Assembly: GCA_024639925.1 (NCBI GenBank)
Contig: JAHEGA010000044.1
Location: 1-26,736, forward strand
DNA: 26,736 nucleotides
Source: Microbacteriaceae bacterium
GTDB taxonomy: Bacteria > Actinomycetota > Actinomycetes > Actinomycetales > Microbacteriaceae
Reading direction: 5' to 3'
Below, piece by piece: positions 7,717-15,502 of this stretch; within the stretch, counting starts at the first letter, position 1, and each line of letters begins with the position of its first letter. Below the pieces are notes generated by a model. It saw only the letters and a program-made list of their open reading frames with translations, was not told the DNA's origin and did not search any database. A program made the position numbers and the translations under genes.

Positions 7717-9483
7717 CTAGGAGTGTGCGCCCACGAGCGCTCCCGCACTCTGCTCGAGGCGGAGAGCGCGGTTCACCGCCGAGACAATGGCTTTGAGCGA
7801 AGCTGTAGAAATGTCCCCATCAATACCGACACCCCACAGGGTGCGACCGTTGACGTCCAATTCGACATACGCGGCGGCCAGAGCATCGCCTCCCGCGCTC
7901 AGGGTGTGCTCGACGTAGTCAAACAGCCTGATCGATACCCCTCGGTTGCCGAGAATCCCTAGGAACGCCGCAATGGGACCGTTACCAGCCCCCGCTGCCT
8001 CAGATTCTTCCTCCCCTTGGCGCAGTTTGACCTCCAGGGATACCTCGCCGTCCATGTCGCTGGCCGACCGTGTTGACAGCAGCTCATAGTGACCCCATTT
8101 GGCACCCTGATCTGTTGCCGGCAGGTACTCGTCTTGGAAGATGGTCCAAATGTCGTCACTCGTGACCTCGCCGCCCTCGGCATCCGTCTTGGACTGCACC
8201 ACCTGCGAAAATTCGATCTGGAGCTTCCTCGGCAAGTCCAGTGCGTGGTCAGTCTTCAACAGATAGCTGACCCCACCTTTCCCTGATTGAGAATTTACGC
8301 GGATGACCGCTTCGTAGGTCCGGCCCAAGTCCTTCGGGTCCACGGGGAGGTAGGGCACGGCCCATTCCAAATCATCCACGCCGACTCCGAGTTCGCGAGC
8401 CTTTGCCTCCATGGCTTCGAAGCCTTTTTTGATGGCATCCTGATGAGAACCGCTGAACGCGGTGTACACCAGATCCCCCGCCCAGGGGCTTCGCTCGTGG
8501 ACGCTGAGCTGGTTGCAGTATTCGGCCGTTCGTTTGATCTCGTCCAGGTCGCTGAAGTCGATCTGGGGGTCAATTCCTTGGGTGAAAAGGTTGATGCCCA
8601 GCGCCACCAAGTCCACATTCCCGGTGCGCTCTCCATTGCCGAACAGGCACCCTTCAATCCGGTCTGCCCCGGCCATGTAGCCAAGCTCCGCTGCCGCAAC
8701 CGCCGTACCGCGGTCGTTGTGGGGGTGAAGGCTCAAAATCACGTTCTCCCGGTGGTTCAGGTGTCGCGACATCCACTCAATGGAATCGGCATACCGGTTC
8801 GGCGTTGCCATCTCCACCGTTGCCGGGAGATTGATGATGACCTTGCGCTCGGGTGTGGGCTCAAGAATTTCCAGGACTTCATTGCATACCCTGGCGGCAA
8901 ATTCGAGCTCTGTGCCCGTATAGCTTTCGGGGGAATATTCGTAGTAAATCTGGGTTCCAGGCACCAGGGATTCCATTGATCGGCACAACCTGGCACCCTC
9001 AAGAGCGATGTCGATGATGCCCTGCTCGTCGGTGCGGAACACCACTTCGCGTTGCAATGTACTCGTGGAGTTATAGAGATGGACGATGGCCTGCTTGGCG
9101 CCCATCAATGACTCGTAGGTCCGCTTGATCAAGTGCTCGCGCGCTTGGGTCAATACCTGGATGGTGACATCCTCGGGAATCGCATCACCCTCGATGAGGC
9201 TTCGGACAAAATCGAAATCTGTTTGCGAGGCCGAGGGGAACCCCACCTCAATTTCTTTGTAGCCCATTTTGACCAGCAAATCGAACATGACCCGCTTGCG
9301 CTCGGGGCTCATCGGGTCAATCAGGGCCTGATTGCCATCTCGCAGGTCTACTGCACACCAGCGCGGTGCCGCCGTGATGTGGGCATCAGGCCAGGTGCGA
9401 TCGGTCAAGTCGAGTGGGTAGGACTCGTGATAAGCGCGATATTTGTGGATGGGCATCGAGGATGCCTGTTGGTGGTTAATCAT
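7717..9483 (-). CDS. leuA: 2-isopropylmalate synthase (actinobacterial long form)
   Basis: LeuA condenses 2-oxoisovalerate with acetyl-CoA, the first committed step of leucine synthesis. This 588-residue protein is the long form known from actinobacteria. The opening PIHKYRAYHESYPLDLTDRTWPD and the catalytic start of the TIM barrel AVDLRDGNQAL (Arg48, Asp49) are clear. SLHPHNDRGTAVAAAELG holds metal ligands His253 and His255, and FGNGERTGN (281-289) ends with the fourth ligand Asn289. From about residue 430 comes the C-terminal LeuA regulatory domain that binds leucine for feedback inhibition. The start used is ATG at 9483; Met10 (9456) is an alternative. A leader peptide and folded RNA precede it, so it is probably controlled by leucine supply as well as by feedback. 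It lies between era and recO. Confidence 0.96.
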   Translation of the reverse strand: MINHQQASSMPIHKYRAYHESYPLDLTDRTWPDAHITAAPRWCAVDLRDGNQALIDPMSPERKRVMFDLLVKMGYKEIEVGFPSASQTDFDFVRSLIEGDAIPEDVTIQVLTQAREHLIKRTYESLMGAKQAIVHLYNSTSTLQREVVFRTDEQGIIDIALEGARLCRSMESLVPGTQIYYEYSPESYTGTELEFAARVCNEVLEILEPTPERKVIINLPATVEMATPNRYADSIEWMSRHLNHRENVILSLHPHNDRGTAVAAAELGYMAGADRIEGCLFGNGERTGNVDLVALGINLFTQGIDPQIDFSDLDEIKRTAEYCNQLSVHERSPWAGDLVYTAFSGSHQDAIKKGFEAMEAKARELGVGVDDLEWAVPYLPVDPKDLGRTYEAVIRVNSQSGKGGVSYLLKTDHALDLPRKLQIEFSQVVQSKTDAEGGEVTSDDIWTIFQDEYLPATDQGAKWGHYELLSTRSASDMDGEVSLEVKLRQGEEESEAAGAGNGPIAAFLGILGNRGVSIRLFDYVEHTLSAGGDALAAAYVELDVNGRTLWGVGIDGDISTASLKAIVSAVNRALRLEQSAGALVGAHS

Positions 9484-9594
9484 GAACGTTCTTCCCGGTC
9501 GGAGGTGGTGGCCAGAGGGCTGCTCAGCCGCGACGGGGATGGCCTAGTAAAGGACCCCGGCGCGGCGGGGAAGGAGGAGAAGCTCGATGTTCAC
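9484..9594 (-). promoter_or_regulatory. leuA leader RNA: leucine-responsive attenuator / LEU-type element
   Basis: The transcribed leader before leuA has three matching pieces after the run of leucine codons: CCCCG (9570-9566), CGGGG (9559-9555) and CCCCG (9538-9534). The middle piece can pair with either flank. The third piece can also pair (CCCG with CGGG, 9497-9494) with the GGGAAG in front of leuA, hiding the ribosome site. A separate stem GGCCA (9544-9540) with UGGCC (9514-9510), holding an inner GGCU/AGCC hairpin, would make that last pairing a pseudoknot. There is no U-rich terminator, so control is more likely on translation. A conserved pseudoknot called the LEU element has been reported before leuA in many actinobacteria; whether this matches it needs an alignment. 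Confidence 0.7.
9544..9594 (-). CDS. leuL: leuA leader peptide, 16 residues with four consecutive Leu codons
   Basis: The small frame reads VNIELLLLPRRAGVLY followed by TAG. It starts at a GTG and contains CTT CTC CTC CTT at 9582-9571, plus a fifth Leu codon near the end. No ribosome site precedes the GTG; a TAGCCT hexamer ends 6 bases before it, so translation probably starts at the very 5' end of the mRNA. A ribosome short of charged tRNA-Leu would stall on the run and cover the first arm of the following hairpin. The position just upstream of leuA, the leucine run and the stop placed between competing stems fit an attenuation leader peptide. The peptide itself probably has no function. Confidence 0.8.
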   Translation of the reverse strand: MNIELLLLPRRAGVLY

Positions 9595-9600
9595 AGTTTT

Positions 9601-9606
9601 AGGCTA
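9601..9606 (-). promoter_or_regulatory. Candidate -10 element for the leuA leader transcript
   Basis: TAGCCT on the minus strand lies 6 bases before the leader-peptide GTG, in the gap after the era stop. The -35 region at 16-18 bases is poor (TTTCGT or similar). It would place the transcription start on the GTG, giving leuA its own promoter separate from era. Confidence 0.5.
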
Positions 9607-9634
9607 ACACGCCCACCATGGGGACGAAAAGCCC

Positions 9635-10531
9635 CTACAGCCCCAATTTGTCGAGTTTGCGGGCATCGCGCTGCCACTCTTTGGATACTTTCACATGAAT
9701 GGCCAAGTGCACACGGCGCCCCAACAGTTGTTCGATCCCCGCACGCGCCTCGGATCCAATCTCCTTGAGTTTCGTGCCTTTATGACCAATGACAATGCCT
9801 TTTTGGCTGTCCCGCTCGACCCACAAGTTTGCATAGATCTGCAGAAGGCCATCGTCGCGCTCCACCATCTCATCAATGGTGACCGCAATGGAGTGGGGTA
9901 GCTCGTCGGAGACCCCCTCAAGGGTCGCTTCTCGAATCAACTCGCCCATCCGCGTTTCAAGGCTCTGCTCCGATGTCGTGTCCGCCTCGTAGAGGGGCTC
10001 TGATTCTGGCAAGTGGGCGAGGATTTCTTTCACCAGAATGTCCAGTTGCTCACCCGTGTGCCCTGACACCGGGATGATGGTGGCCCAGTCCCCCAGTTCG
10101 CTGACTTCAAGCAGGCGTTCCGCGATGACGTTGGGCGATGCAATATCCGTTTTGGTGACGAGCGCGATTTTGGTCGCCCGGGGGTATTCCCGAATACTGT
10201 CAGCGATGAATCTGTCTCCCGGGCCAACCGGGTCCGTTGCAGGAATACACAGGGCAATCACGTCCACCTCCCCCAGGGTGTGGGCCACAACATCGTTGAG
10301 TCGCTGGCCCAGAAGCGTCCGTGGTCGGTGAATCCCCGGAGTGTCCACGATGATGAGTTGTCCCTCATCGCGGTGGGCAATTCCCCTGATCGCCATCCTC
10401 GTCGTCTGAGGCTTAGAGGAGGTAATGGCGATCTTGTCCCCCACCAGCGCGTTCATCAGGGTGGACTTGCCTACGTTGGGGCGCCCCACAAACGTCACAA
10501 AACCTGCGCGAAAACCGGGCTTGGCACTCAT
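9635..10531 (-). CDS. era: GTPase Era
   Basis: Era is an essential GTPase that binds the 3' end of 16S rRNA and helps 30S subunit assembly. In the 298-residue protein the P-loop GRPNVGKS is at 16-23, switch II DTPG at 63-66 and the G4 position at 126-129 reads TKTD instead of the textbook NKxD. The C-terminal KH domain is seen in KGIVIGHKGTKLKEIGSEARAGIEQLLGRRVHLAIHVKVSKEW, ending at the usual short tail. The ATG at 10531 makes an ATGA overlap with the upstream CorC-like gene, so it is probably translated by coupling. A longer frame to 10624 lies inside that gene and is rejected. It is the last gene of the phoH-ybeY-corC-era run, a cluster for RNA and ribosome maturation. Confidence 0.96.
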   Translation of the reverse strand: MSAKPGFRAGFVTFVGRPNVGKSTLMNALVGDKIAITSSKPQTTRMAIRGIAHRDEGQLIIVDTPGIHRPRTLLGQRLNDVVAHTLGEVDVIALCIPATDPVGPGDRFIADSIREYPRATKIALVTKTDIASPNVIAERLLEVSELGDWATIIPVSGHTGEQLDILVKEILAHLPESEPLYEADTTSEQSLETRMGELIREATLEGVSDELPHSIAVTIDEMVERDDGLLQIYANLWVERDSQKGIVIGHKGTKLKEIGSEARAGIEQLLGRRVHLAIHVKVSKEWQRDARKLDKLGL

Positions 10532-11847
10532 GGCAGCGGAATCTCGCCCGTGCGGGCCTGATCGATCTCTTCGCGAAGCGCCCGCTTCTCCAGCCAGGCT
10601 TGGGTGGGGTACACCCGAATCCATGACACACGCTGATGGCGACCGGCGGGAGCCTCCGCCACAAGACGCAGATACGCCGTCTCACCAGCAGAGCCAGCCT
10701 CCGGCAGGCGACCCACGAGTTTGGTCAGCAACCCTCCGACGGTATCGACGTCGTCTTCGTCGATATCGATGTCATACACATCAGCAAGATCGTCGAGCGA
10801 GTACTTTGCTGCCACCCGGTAGCTGTCGGCGCCCAGCGGGAGGATTTCGTCGACATCCAGGTCATATTCGTCAGAGATTTCCCCCACGAGTTCCTCGATG
10901 AGATCCTCCATCGTGACGAGCCCCGCGATTCCCCCGTATTCGTCAACCACCATGGCGAGGTGATTTTGCTCCCGCTGAAGGAATCGAAGTGTTTCATCCA
11001 CTTTCTTGCTCTCCGGAATAAAGACGGCGGGTTTCGCCAAGGTGGCAATCGTGGTTTTCCGGGCCCCCGCAGGCTTCTCGTGTTGAACTCTCGCAACATC
11101 GCGCAGGTAGCAAATGCCGACCACGTCATCGCTGTCTTTGCCGATCACCGGAATTCGTGACACACCCGTCTCCAAGAAGACGTCCATCACGTCTTTCAGG
11201 GTGTGGGTTCCTTCGACAGTGACCATGTCTGTGCGGGCGACCATCACTTCGCGCACGATGGTGTCACCAAGCTCAAAGATGGAGTGAATCAGTTCACGGT
11301 CCTCGTCTTCGAGCATGTCCTGGTCGGCGGCTTCATCGACCCAGTTACGCAACTGGTCCTCACTGCGGGAGACCGCCGCGCCGCCGGAGCCGGGAGTAAC
11401 AATGTTGCCCACAACGATCAGCAGCTCTGCCAGCGGACCCACCACCACACGAATAGCGCGGACAAACGAGGCAAAAAAGCCCACGAGGACCGAGGCATGG
11501 CGTTGGCCCACGGAACGGGGTGACGATCCCACGACAACAAACGAGATTCCGATCAGCAAGACACCGGTGACCAGCAAAATTTCCCACCACTGGTCCAACC
11601 ACGACGACACCGCCAGGGTCAACAAGACCGCAGCGATGCTCTCAATAACCACGCGAACAAAGCGCACCGCGCGCTCGTGAGCCGGCATGCTCGCAGCGAG
11701 CGTGTGAAGCGCCTTCGGCTTGTGCTTGGTAGCTGCGAGGTCGATGAGCTCATTCCTGCCGACTGCGCCCAGCGCCGCGCTGATGGCCGTGAGGAGGCCC
11801 CCGAGAATCACCAGGATGACTGCTGTGATGAGGAAAACAGCGCTCAT
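10528..11847 (-). CDS. CNNM/CorC-type membrane protein with CBS pair (hemolysin C family)
   Basis: Members of this family combine a DUF21/CNNM membrane domain, a pair of CBS domains and a CorC-HlyC end domain; relatives take part in magnesium or cobalt efflux, and the name 'hemolysin' is historical. In the 439 residues, hydrophobic segments lie at about 4-29, 65-84, 88-110 and 120-150. A CBS pair follows from about 195 (VMVARTDMVTVEG ... VVDEYGGIAGLVTMEDLIEELVGEI). From about 340 comes the CorC domain, ending in RVSWIRVYP. The ATG start makes an ATGA overlap with ybeY, and the stop makes the same overlap with era. Location between ybeY and era is conserved in many actinobacteria. The transported ion cannot be told from sequence. 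Confidence 0.9.
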   Translation of the reverse strand: MSAVFLITAVILVILGGLLTAISAALGAVGRNELIDLAATKHKPKALHTLAASMPAHERAVRFVRVVIESIAAVLLTLAVSSWLDQWWEILLVTGVLLIGISFVVVGSSPRSVGQRHASVLVGFFASFVRAIRVVVGPLAELLIVVGNIVTPGSGGAAVSRSEDQLRNWVDEAADQDMLEDEDRELIHSIFELGDTIVREVMVARTDMVTVEGTHTLKDVMDVFLETGVSRIPVIGKDSDDVVGICYLRDVARVQHEKPAGARKTTIATLAKPAVFIPESKKVDETLRFLQREQNHLAMVVDEYGGIAGLVTMEDLIEELVGEISDEYDLDVDEILPLGADSYRVAAKYSLDDLADVYDIDIDEDDVDTVGGLLTKLVGRLPEAGSAGETAYLRLVAEAPAGRHQRVSWIRVYPTQAWLEKRALREEIDQARTGEIPLP

Positions 11848-12308
11848 GCCGAAGCCTGCTCGTGGCGGTCAAACCGGGCGAGAATGTCTGCTTGCAGCCC
11901 GAACATCTCTTTTTCTTCCTCCGGCTCGGCGTGATCAAATCCCAGAAGGTGCAGCAGACCATGAACACTGAGCATTCGGAGCTCCGCCATCACGGAGTGA
12001 CCGGCACTCTCCGCTTGTACGGCAGCCACCGTGGGGCACAGAACGATGTCCCCGAGAATGCCCAACGCCTCGTCCCCACCCTCGGGGCCAGGACGCAGTT
12101 CATCCATGGGGAAGCTCAAGACGTCGGTGGGTCCCGACTCGCCCATCCATTCAATGTGGAGCTCTTCCATCGCCGCCTCATCGACGAGAATTACGGCTAC
12201 TTCGGCGTCTTTGTGGACCCGGAGAGCGGACATCCCGAAGGCAAGAACACTCTGGAGTGAGGCGTGATCAACCTCCACACCTGATTCGTTGCGTAGCTCA
12301 ACGCCCAC
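11844..12308 (-). CDS. ybeY: Endoribonuclease / rRNA maturation factor YbeY
   Basis: YbeY is a zinc enzyme needed for 16S rRNA 3'-end maturation and 70S quality control. The 154-residue protein carries the signature HGLLHLLGFDH with zinc ligands His116, His120 and His126 (H-x3-H-x5-H). The upstream strand TDVLSFPMDE at 61-70 is also typical. I chose the GTG at 12308, which overlaps the end of phoH and has an AGGAG site 7 bases upstream; it gives a normal-length protein starting VGVELRNESG. A frame reaching 12419 would add 37 residues, all lying inside phoH and unlike the family. It sits between phoH and the CorC-like gene, the usual order. Confidence 0.94.
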   Translation of the reverse strand: MGVELRNESGVEVDHASLQSVLAFGMSALRVHKDAEVAVILVDEAAMEELHIEWMGESGPTDVLSFPMDELRPGPEGGDEALGILGDIVLCPTVAAVQAESAGHSVMAELRMLSVHGLLHLLGFDHAEPEEEKEMFGLQADILARFDRHEQASA

Positions 12309-13287
12309 GCGAGCTCTCCTGCCTCGCGTCGTGTGATGCGTAGGCCTCGACGATGGCCGACACGAGTGAATGACGCACCACATCGCGCGAGTCCAGGTGG
12401 TGAAAGTGAATATCGTCAATGTTTTCGAGGATGCTACCCACGACGGCTAAGCCGCTATTGCCACCCGGGATATCAACCTGGGTGATGTCCCCGGTGATGA
12501 CCATTTTGGATTCGAAACCCAACCTCGTGAGGAACATCTTCATTTGTTCCGGCGACGTATTTTGCGCCTCATCAAGGATGATGAACGCCCGGTTTAGGGT
12601 CCGTCCACGCATGTAGGCCAGTGGTGCAACCTCAATCGTTCCGCTCTCCAGAAGCTTGGGCACCAAGTCGGGATCCATCATCTCGTGGAGAGCGTCAAAG
12701 AGCGGCCGCAAATAAGGGTCGATCTTGTCACTCAAGGTGCCCGGGAGAAACCCGAGGCGCTCACCAGCTTCCACAGCAGGCCTCGTCAAAATTATGCGGT
12801 CAATTTCTTTGCGCTCGAGCGCCTGAACAGCCTTCGCCATCGCCAAATAGGTTTTGCCGGTACCGGCGGGGCCAATACCGAAAACGACGGTGTGATCATC
12901 AATAGCGTCGACATACGTCTTTTGACCCACGGTTTTCGGTCGTAGCGCTCGCCCCTTGCTGGAGAGAATCGGCTCGGAGAGGAAATTGGTCGGGGTGATA
13001 CGAGCGTCCTCCGCCGCCTGAGCCGCGCGCACCATGTCCTCGGCCGAGAGCCCCGGGTTACTGCGCGCTGCCTGGGCCAGGTTGTGCAGCAGATCCTTAG
13101 CGCGCTGGGCATCCTCAGCGGGGCCGGTCACGGAAACCATGTTGCCTCGCACCGCAATGGTCACGGTGGGGAAGTGCTTTTCGAGTAGCGCAAGCACGGT
13201 GTCATTAACGCCGAGGACGGTGACCATCGACACATCATCGAGCTGAAGACTCAATGTGCTGAGGGCAGGGGAAGATTTAGCCGGCAA
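12298..13287 (-). CDS. phoH: PhoH family ATPase (YbeZ type)
   Basis: PhoH-like/YbeZ proteins are cytosolic NTPases tied to RNA metabolism and to YbeY. With the start used here the protein has 329 residues: an N-terminal KH-like region (about 15-75, with VTVLGVNDTVLALLEKHFPTVTIAVRGN), Walker A GPAGTGKT at 129-136, Walker B FIILDEAQN ending at 233, and sensor-like VITGDITQVDIPGG. Start choice: TTG at 13287 has AAGGA just upstream, while TTG at 13302, five codons longer, has no ribosome site. Both overlap the end of the HIT gene. The stop overlaps ybeY. Family identity is certain; the start is less so. Confidence 0.93.
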   Translation of the reverse strand: MPAKSSPALSTLSLQLDDVSMVTVLGVNDTVLALLEKHFPTVTIAVRGNMVSVTGPAEDAQRAKDLLHNLAQAARSNPGLSAEDMVRAAQAAEDARITPTNFLSEPILSSKGRALRPKTVGQKTYVDAIDDHTVVFGIGPAGTGKTYLAMAKAVQALERKEIDRIILTRPAVEAGERLGFLPGTLSDKIDPYLRPLFDALHEMMDPDLVPKLLESGTIEVAPLAYMRGRTLNRAFIILDEAQNTSPEQMKMFLTRLGFESKMVITGDITQVDIPGGNSGLAVVGSILENIDDIHFHHLDSRDVVRHSLVSAIVEAYASHDARQESSRGR

Positions 13288-13630
13288 GAGTTCCTTCTTC
13301 AAATGCGCCAGAAAGAACGTGAGCGTGGACGTGAAACACGGTTTGGCCCGCTGTGGCTCCCGAGTTGAAAATCAGACGGTAGTCGCCTTGCGCTAGTTCA
13401 TCCGCAACAGACTGGGCCATCGACACCATTTCCGCGAGCAAACCGGGGTCCGCAGCAGCAAGCTCCGTCACATTGGTGTACGCCGAAGTTTTGGGCACTA
13501 CCAACACATGAACCGGTGCTTGCGGAGCCACATCGTGGAAGGCAATGAGCGTTTCTGTCTCCGCAACCACACTGGCGGGAATCTCGCGATCAATGATGCG
13601 CGAGAAAATGGAGCGGGCCTCTTCAGTCAT
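13277..13630 (-). CDS. HIT (histidine triad) family protein, HINT-like
   Basis: HINT-type proteins are small nucleotide hydrolases that cleave phosphoramidate or adenylate bonds. The 117-residue length is standard. The fold is visible from SIFSRIIDREIPASVVAETETLIAFHDVAPQAPVHVLVVPK (8-47) and ends with the triad HVHAHVL, giving His100, His102 and His104; the middle one is the expected nucleophile. The ATG start at 13630 lies 39 bases after the rsmE stop. A TTTTCA-16-TAGACT promoter-like pair ends 6 bases before it, so this gene probably heads the HIT-phoH-ybeY-corC-era run. The physiological substrate is unknown, as for most bacterial HINT proteins. Confidence 0.93.
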   Translation of the reverse strand: MTEEARSIFSRIIDREIPASVVAETETLIAFHDVAPQAPVHVLVVPKTSAYTNVTELAAADPGLLAEMVSMAQSVADELAQGDYRLIFNSGATAGQTVFHVHAHVLSGAFEEGTLAG

Positions 13631-13636
13631 GTGCCC

Positions 13637-13664
13637 AGTCTAGAGCCGTGGGTTTGCCTGAAAA
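13637..13664 (-). promoter_or_regulatory. Candidate leaderless promoter of the HIT-phoH-ybeY-corC-era run
   Basis: On the minus strand TTTTCA (13664-13659), a 16-base spacer and TAGACT (13642-13637) are followed by 6 bases and the ATG of the HIT gene. TTTTCA matches 4 of 6 positions of TTGACA. The -35 lies inside a 26-base near-palindrome at the end of rsmE. Confidence 0.5.
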
Positions 13665-13678
13665 AAGTTTCACGCAAA
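13653..13678. repeat. 26-bp near-perfect inverted repeat at the rsmE end
   Basis: Plus-strand TTTGCCTGAAA and TTTCACGCAAA are 11-base arms with one mismatch, separated by AAAG. It covers the last codons and stop of rsmE and the -35 of the HIT promoter. There is no T-run after it on the transcribed strand, so it is not an ordinary terminator; it could be an operator or an RNA hairpin. Confidence 0.55.
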
Positions 13679-14404
13679 TCGTCCCAACGTGTGATTGATC
13701 AACGACAGAGCTGCGACGCCGGCCGTGGAGGTTCTCAACACGAGAGGCCCTAACGACGCCGACACGGCGCCGGCCTGTTCCAGCGCCTCTCGCTCCTCCG
13801 GAGCAATACCCCCCTCGGGGCCCACCACGAGGACCACGGGGACGTCACCGGCAGGAATGGCGTGCTGAAGCGGTGTACTGGCCGTCGGCTCCAGCAACAC
13901 CATCCGGGTGCGAGATGCCAGCTTCACAAGCTCCGGCAACTCCACCATGTGATCGATGGTCGGGACCCACGCTCTCAAAGACTGTTTGCTCGCTTCACCA
14001 GCAATCCGCTGCCAACGACCGACAGATTTCTCGATCTTTTCTCCCGACCAGCGCGCCACACTTCGGGCCGCCTGCCACGGGATAACCCGATCGACGCCAA
14101 GTTCGGTGCAGGCTTCGACGGCTCGCTCATCCCGGTCCCCCTTCGCCAGCGCCTGAACAAGCCACACTTCGGGTACGAGAGCGGCGATTTCTTCCACCGA
14201 ATCAACGAGCAGCGTAACTCGTTTCGGGTCGCTGGTCTTGACGGTTCCCTGGGCAAGAAGGCCGTGCCCGTTGGTAAGTGCAACACTCTCTCCCGAGACA
14301 AGCCGGGCAACACTCGAGGCGTGCCGCGCTTCGTCACCGTCCAGGGCGACGATGGCCCCCGCTTCGAGCGGGGCACCGTCAGTCACACGATAGAGATGCG
14401 CCAT
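13670..14404 (-). CDS. rsmE: 16S rRNA (uracil-1498-N3)-methyltransferase RsmE
   Basis: RsmE methylates N3 of U1498 in the 16S rRNA decoding region, using S-adenosylmethionine. The 244-residue protein has an N-terminal PUA-like part (LDGDEARHASSVARLVSGESVALTNGHG, 21-48) and a C-terminal SPOUT knot. The knot motifs are VVGPEGGIAPEE at 193-204 and LGPLVLRTSTAGVAALSLI at 218-236, both in the S-adenosylmethionine pocket. The ATG directly abuts the dnaJ stop (TAGATG), so it is almost certainly co-transcribed and coupled with hrcA-dnaJ. The order dnaJ-rsmE without prmA between them is usual in actinobacteria. Confidence 0.95.
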   Translation of the reverse strand: MAHLYRVTDGAPLEAGAIVALDGDEARHASSVARLVSGESVALTNGHGLLAQGTVKTSDPKRVTLLVDSVEEIAALVPEVWLVQALAKGDRDERAVEACTELGVDRVIPWQAARSVARWSGEKIEKSVGRWQRIAGEASKQSLRAWVPTIDHMVELPELVKLASRTRMVLLEPTASTPLQHAIPAGDVPVVLVVGPEGGIAPEEREALEQAGAVSASLGPLVLRTSTAGVAALSLINHTLGRFA

Positions 14405-15499
14405 CTAACCGAAGAGTCGGTCGCGGAACTTATGGAACATTCCCTGCTGCGCGCCAGCGAGACGGGGGGCAGCAGGCTTGCGAAGCTCTCGGAGCTTCGT
14501 CACCAGGTCAGATTCCTTCGCAGAAAGCTTGGAGGGCGTCAGAACGTGGACACCAAAACGCAGGTCACCGCGGCCGTTACCGCGGAGCTTGGTCACCCCT
14601 CGGTTTTTCACCGTGATGACATCAGCACTCTGCGCCCCCGGCTTGACGGTTACGGTCACCTCGCCATCCAGTGCCTCCAGTGTGACGCTGGTGCCCTCGA
14701 TGGCATCAATCATGTCCATCTCGAGGGTTGCCACGATGTCATCCCCTGAGCGGGAGAACACGGAGTCACCGCGCACGGTGAATTCCAAGTACAGGTCTCC
14801 CGCGGGGCCGCCCCCGTGGCCCACTTCGCCTTGACCGGGAAGGTGAATACGTTGACCCGTCTCGATACCGCCGGGAATATCCACCGACAGAGTCCGGGAA
14901 GCGCGCACCCGCCCCTGGCCTGCACACGTCGGACAAGGATTATCGATGACTTCACCAAAGCCGCGACAGCTGCCACAGGGGCTTTGGGTCACCATGTTGC
15001 CAAGGACCGAGCGCACGGTGCGCTGAAGTGAGCCCGAACCTCCACAGATATCGCAGGTCCGAGGTGAACTACCCGGAGCAGAGCACGATCCATCGCACGT
15101 TTCACACAGAACCGCGGTATCAATTTCGATGTCTGTGTTGGTGCCAAAAATCACGTCTTTCAGGTCCACATCGACCCGAAGAAGCGCGTCTTGGCCTCGC
15201 TCGCGGCGAGAACGGGGGCCTTGGCTTTGCCCACCCCCGCCAAAGAAGTTTTCAAAAATATCGCCGAAAGGCCCAAATCCACCAAAGCCTTGGTCGCCAC
15301 CGCGGTCATACTGAGCCCGTTGCTGCGGGTCGGACAGCACCTCGTAGGCGTGCGTCACGAGCTTGAACTTGTCCTCCGCGCCCTCTTCCTTGTTGACATC
15401 AGGATGGAGCTCACGCGCGAGCTTGCGATAGGACTTCTTGATGGTGTCGGCATCAGCATCTCTGCTCACGCCCAGCACCTCGTAGTGATCAACGGCCAC
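14405..15499 (-). CDS. dnaJ: Chaperone DnaJ (second actinobacterial copy, linked to hrcA)
   Basis: DnaJ delivers unfolded proteins to DnaK and stimulates its ATPase. This 364-residue type I protein has a J domain with HPD at 32-34, a short Gly/Phe-rich linker (70-95) and a zinc centre with pairs Cys132/135, Cys149/152, Cys175/178 and Cys189/192. The first repeat reads CETCDGSC, so the usual CxxCxGxG glycine is lost there while both cysteines remain. The C-terminal substrate-binding region follows. It starts at GTG 15499, two bases after the hrcA TAG. Linkage to hrcA, not to dnaK-grpE, marks it as the DnaJ2 type of actinobacteria, probably regulated by HrcA. Confidence 0.95.
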   Translation of the reverse strand: MAVDHYEVLGVSRDADADTIKKSYRKLARELHPDVNKEEGAEDKFKLVTHAYEVLSDPQQRAQYDRGGDQGFGGFGPFGDIFENFFGGGGQSQGPRSRRERGQDALLRVDVDLKDVIFGTNTDIEIDTAVLCETCDGSCSAPGSSPRTCDICGGSGSLQRTVRSVLGNMVTQSPCGSCRGFGEVIDNPCPTCAGQGRVRASRTLSVDIPGGIETGQRIHLPGQGEVGHGGGPAGDLYLEFTVRGDSVFSRSGDDIVATLEMDMIDAIEGTSVTLEALDGEVTVTVKPGAQSADVITVKNRGVTKLRGNGRGDLRFGVHVLTPSKLSAKESDLVTKLRELRKPAAPRLAGAQQGMFHKFRDRLFG

Positions 15500-15502
15500 G
15501 GT

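Noticed and set aside
7683..7727. CACACTC and GAGTGTG, a 7-bp inverted repeat around the leuA stop, as a leuA terminator
   Set aside because: The loop is 31 bases, the stem is short and no T-run follows on the minus strand. I see no terminator here that I can defend.
9617..9640. GGGG...CCCC hairpin just after the era stop as a terminator
   Set aside because: The four-pair stem has an 8-base loop and no T tract after it; it more likely reflects the promoter spacer of the leu leader.
10531..10624. N-terminal extension of era into the CorC-like gene
   Set aside because: The extra 31 residues overlap the upstream coding region and do not look like Era; the ATGA start at 10531 gives the normal protein.
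12308..12419. N-terminal extension of ybeY into phoH
   Set aside because: The GTG at 12308 has an AGGAG site and gives the standard length; the extension reads as a shadow of phoH.
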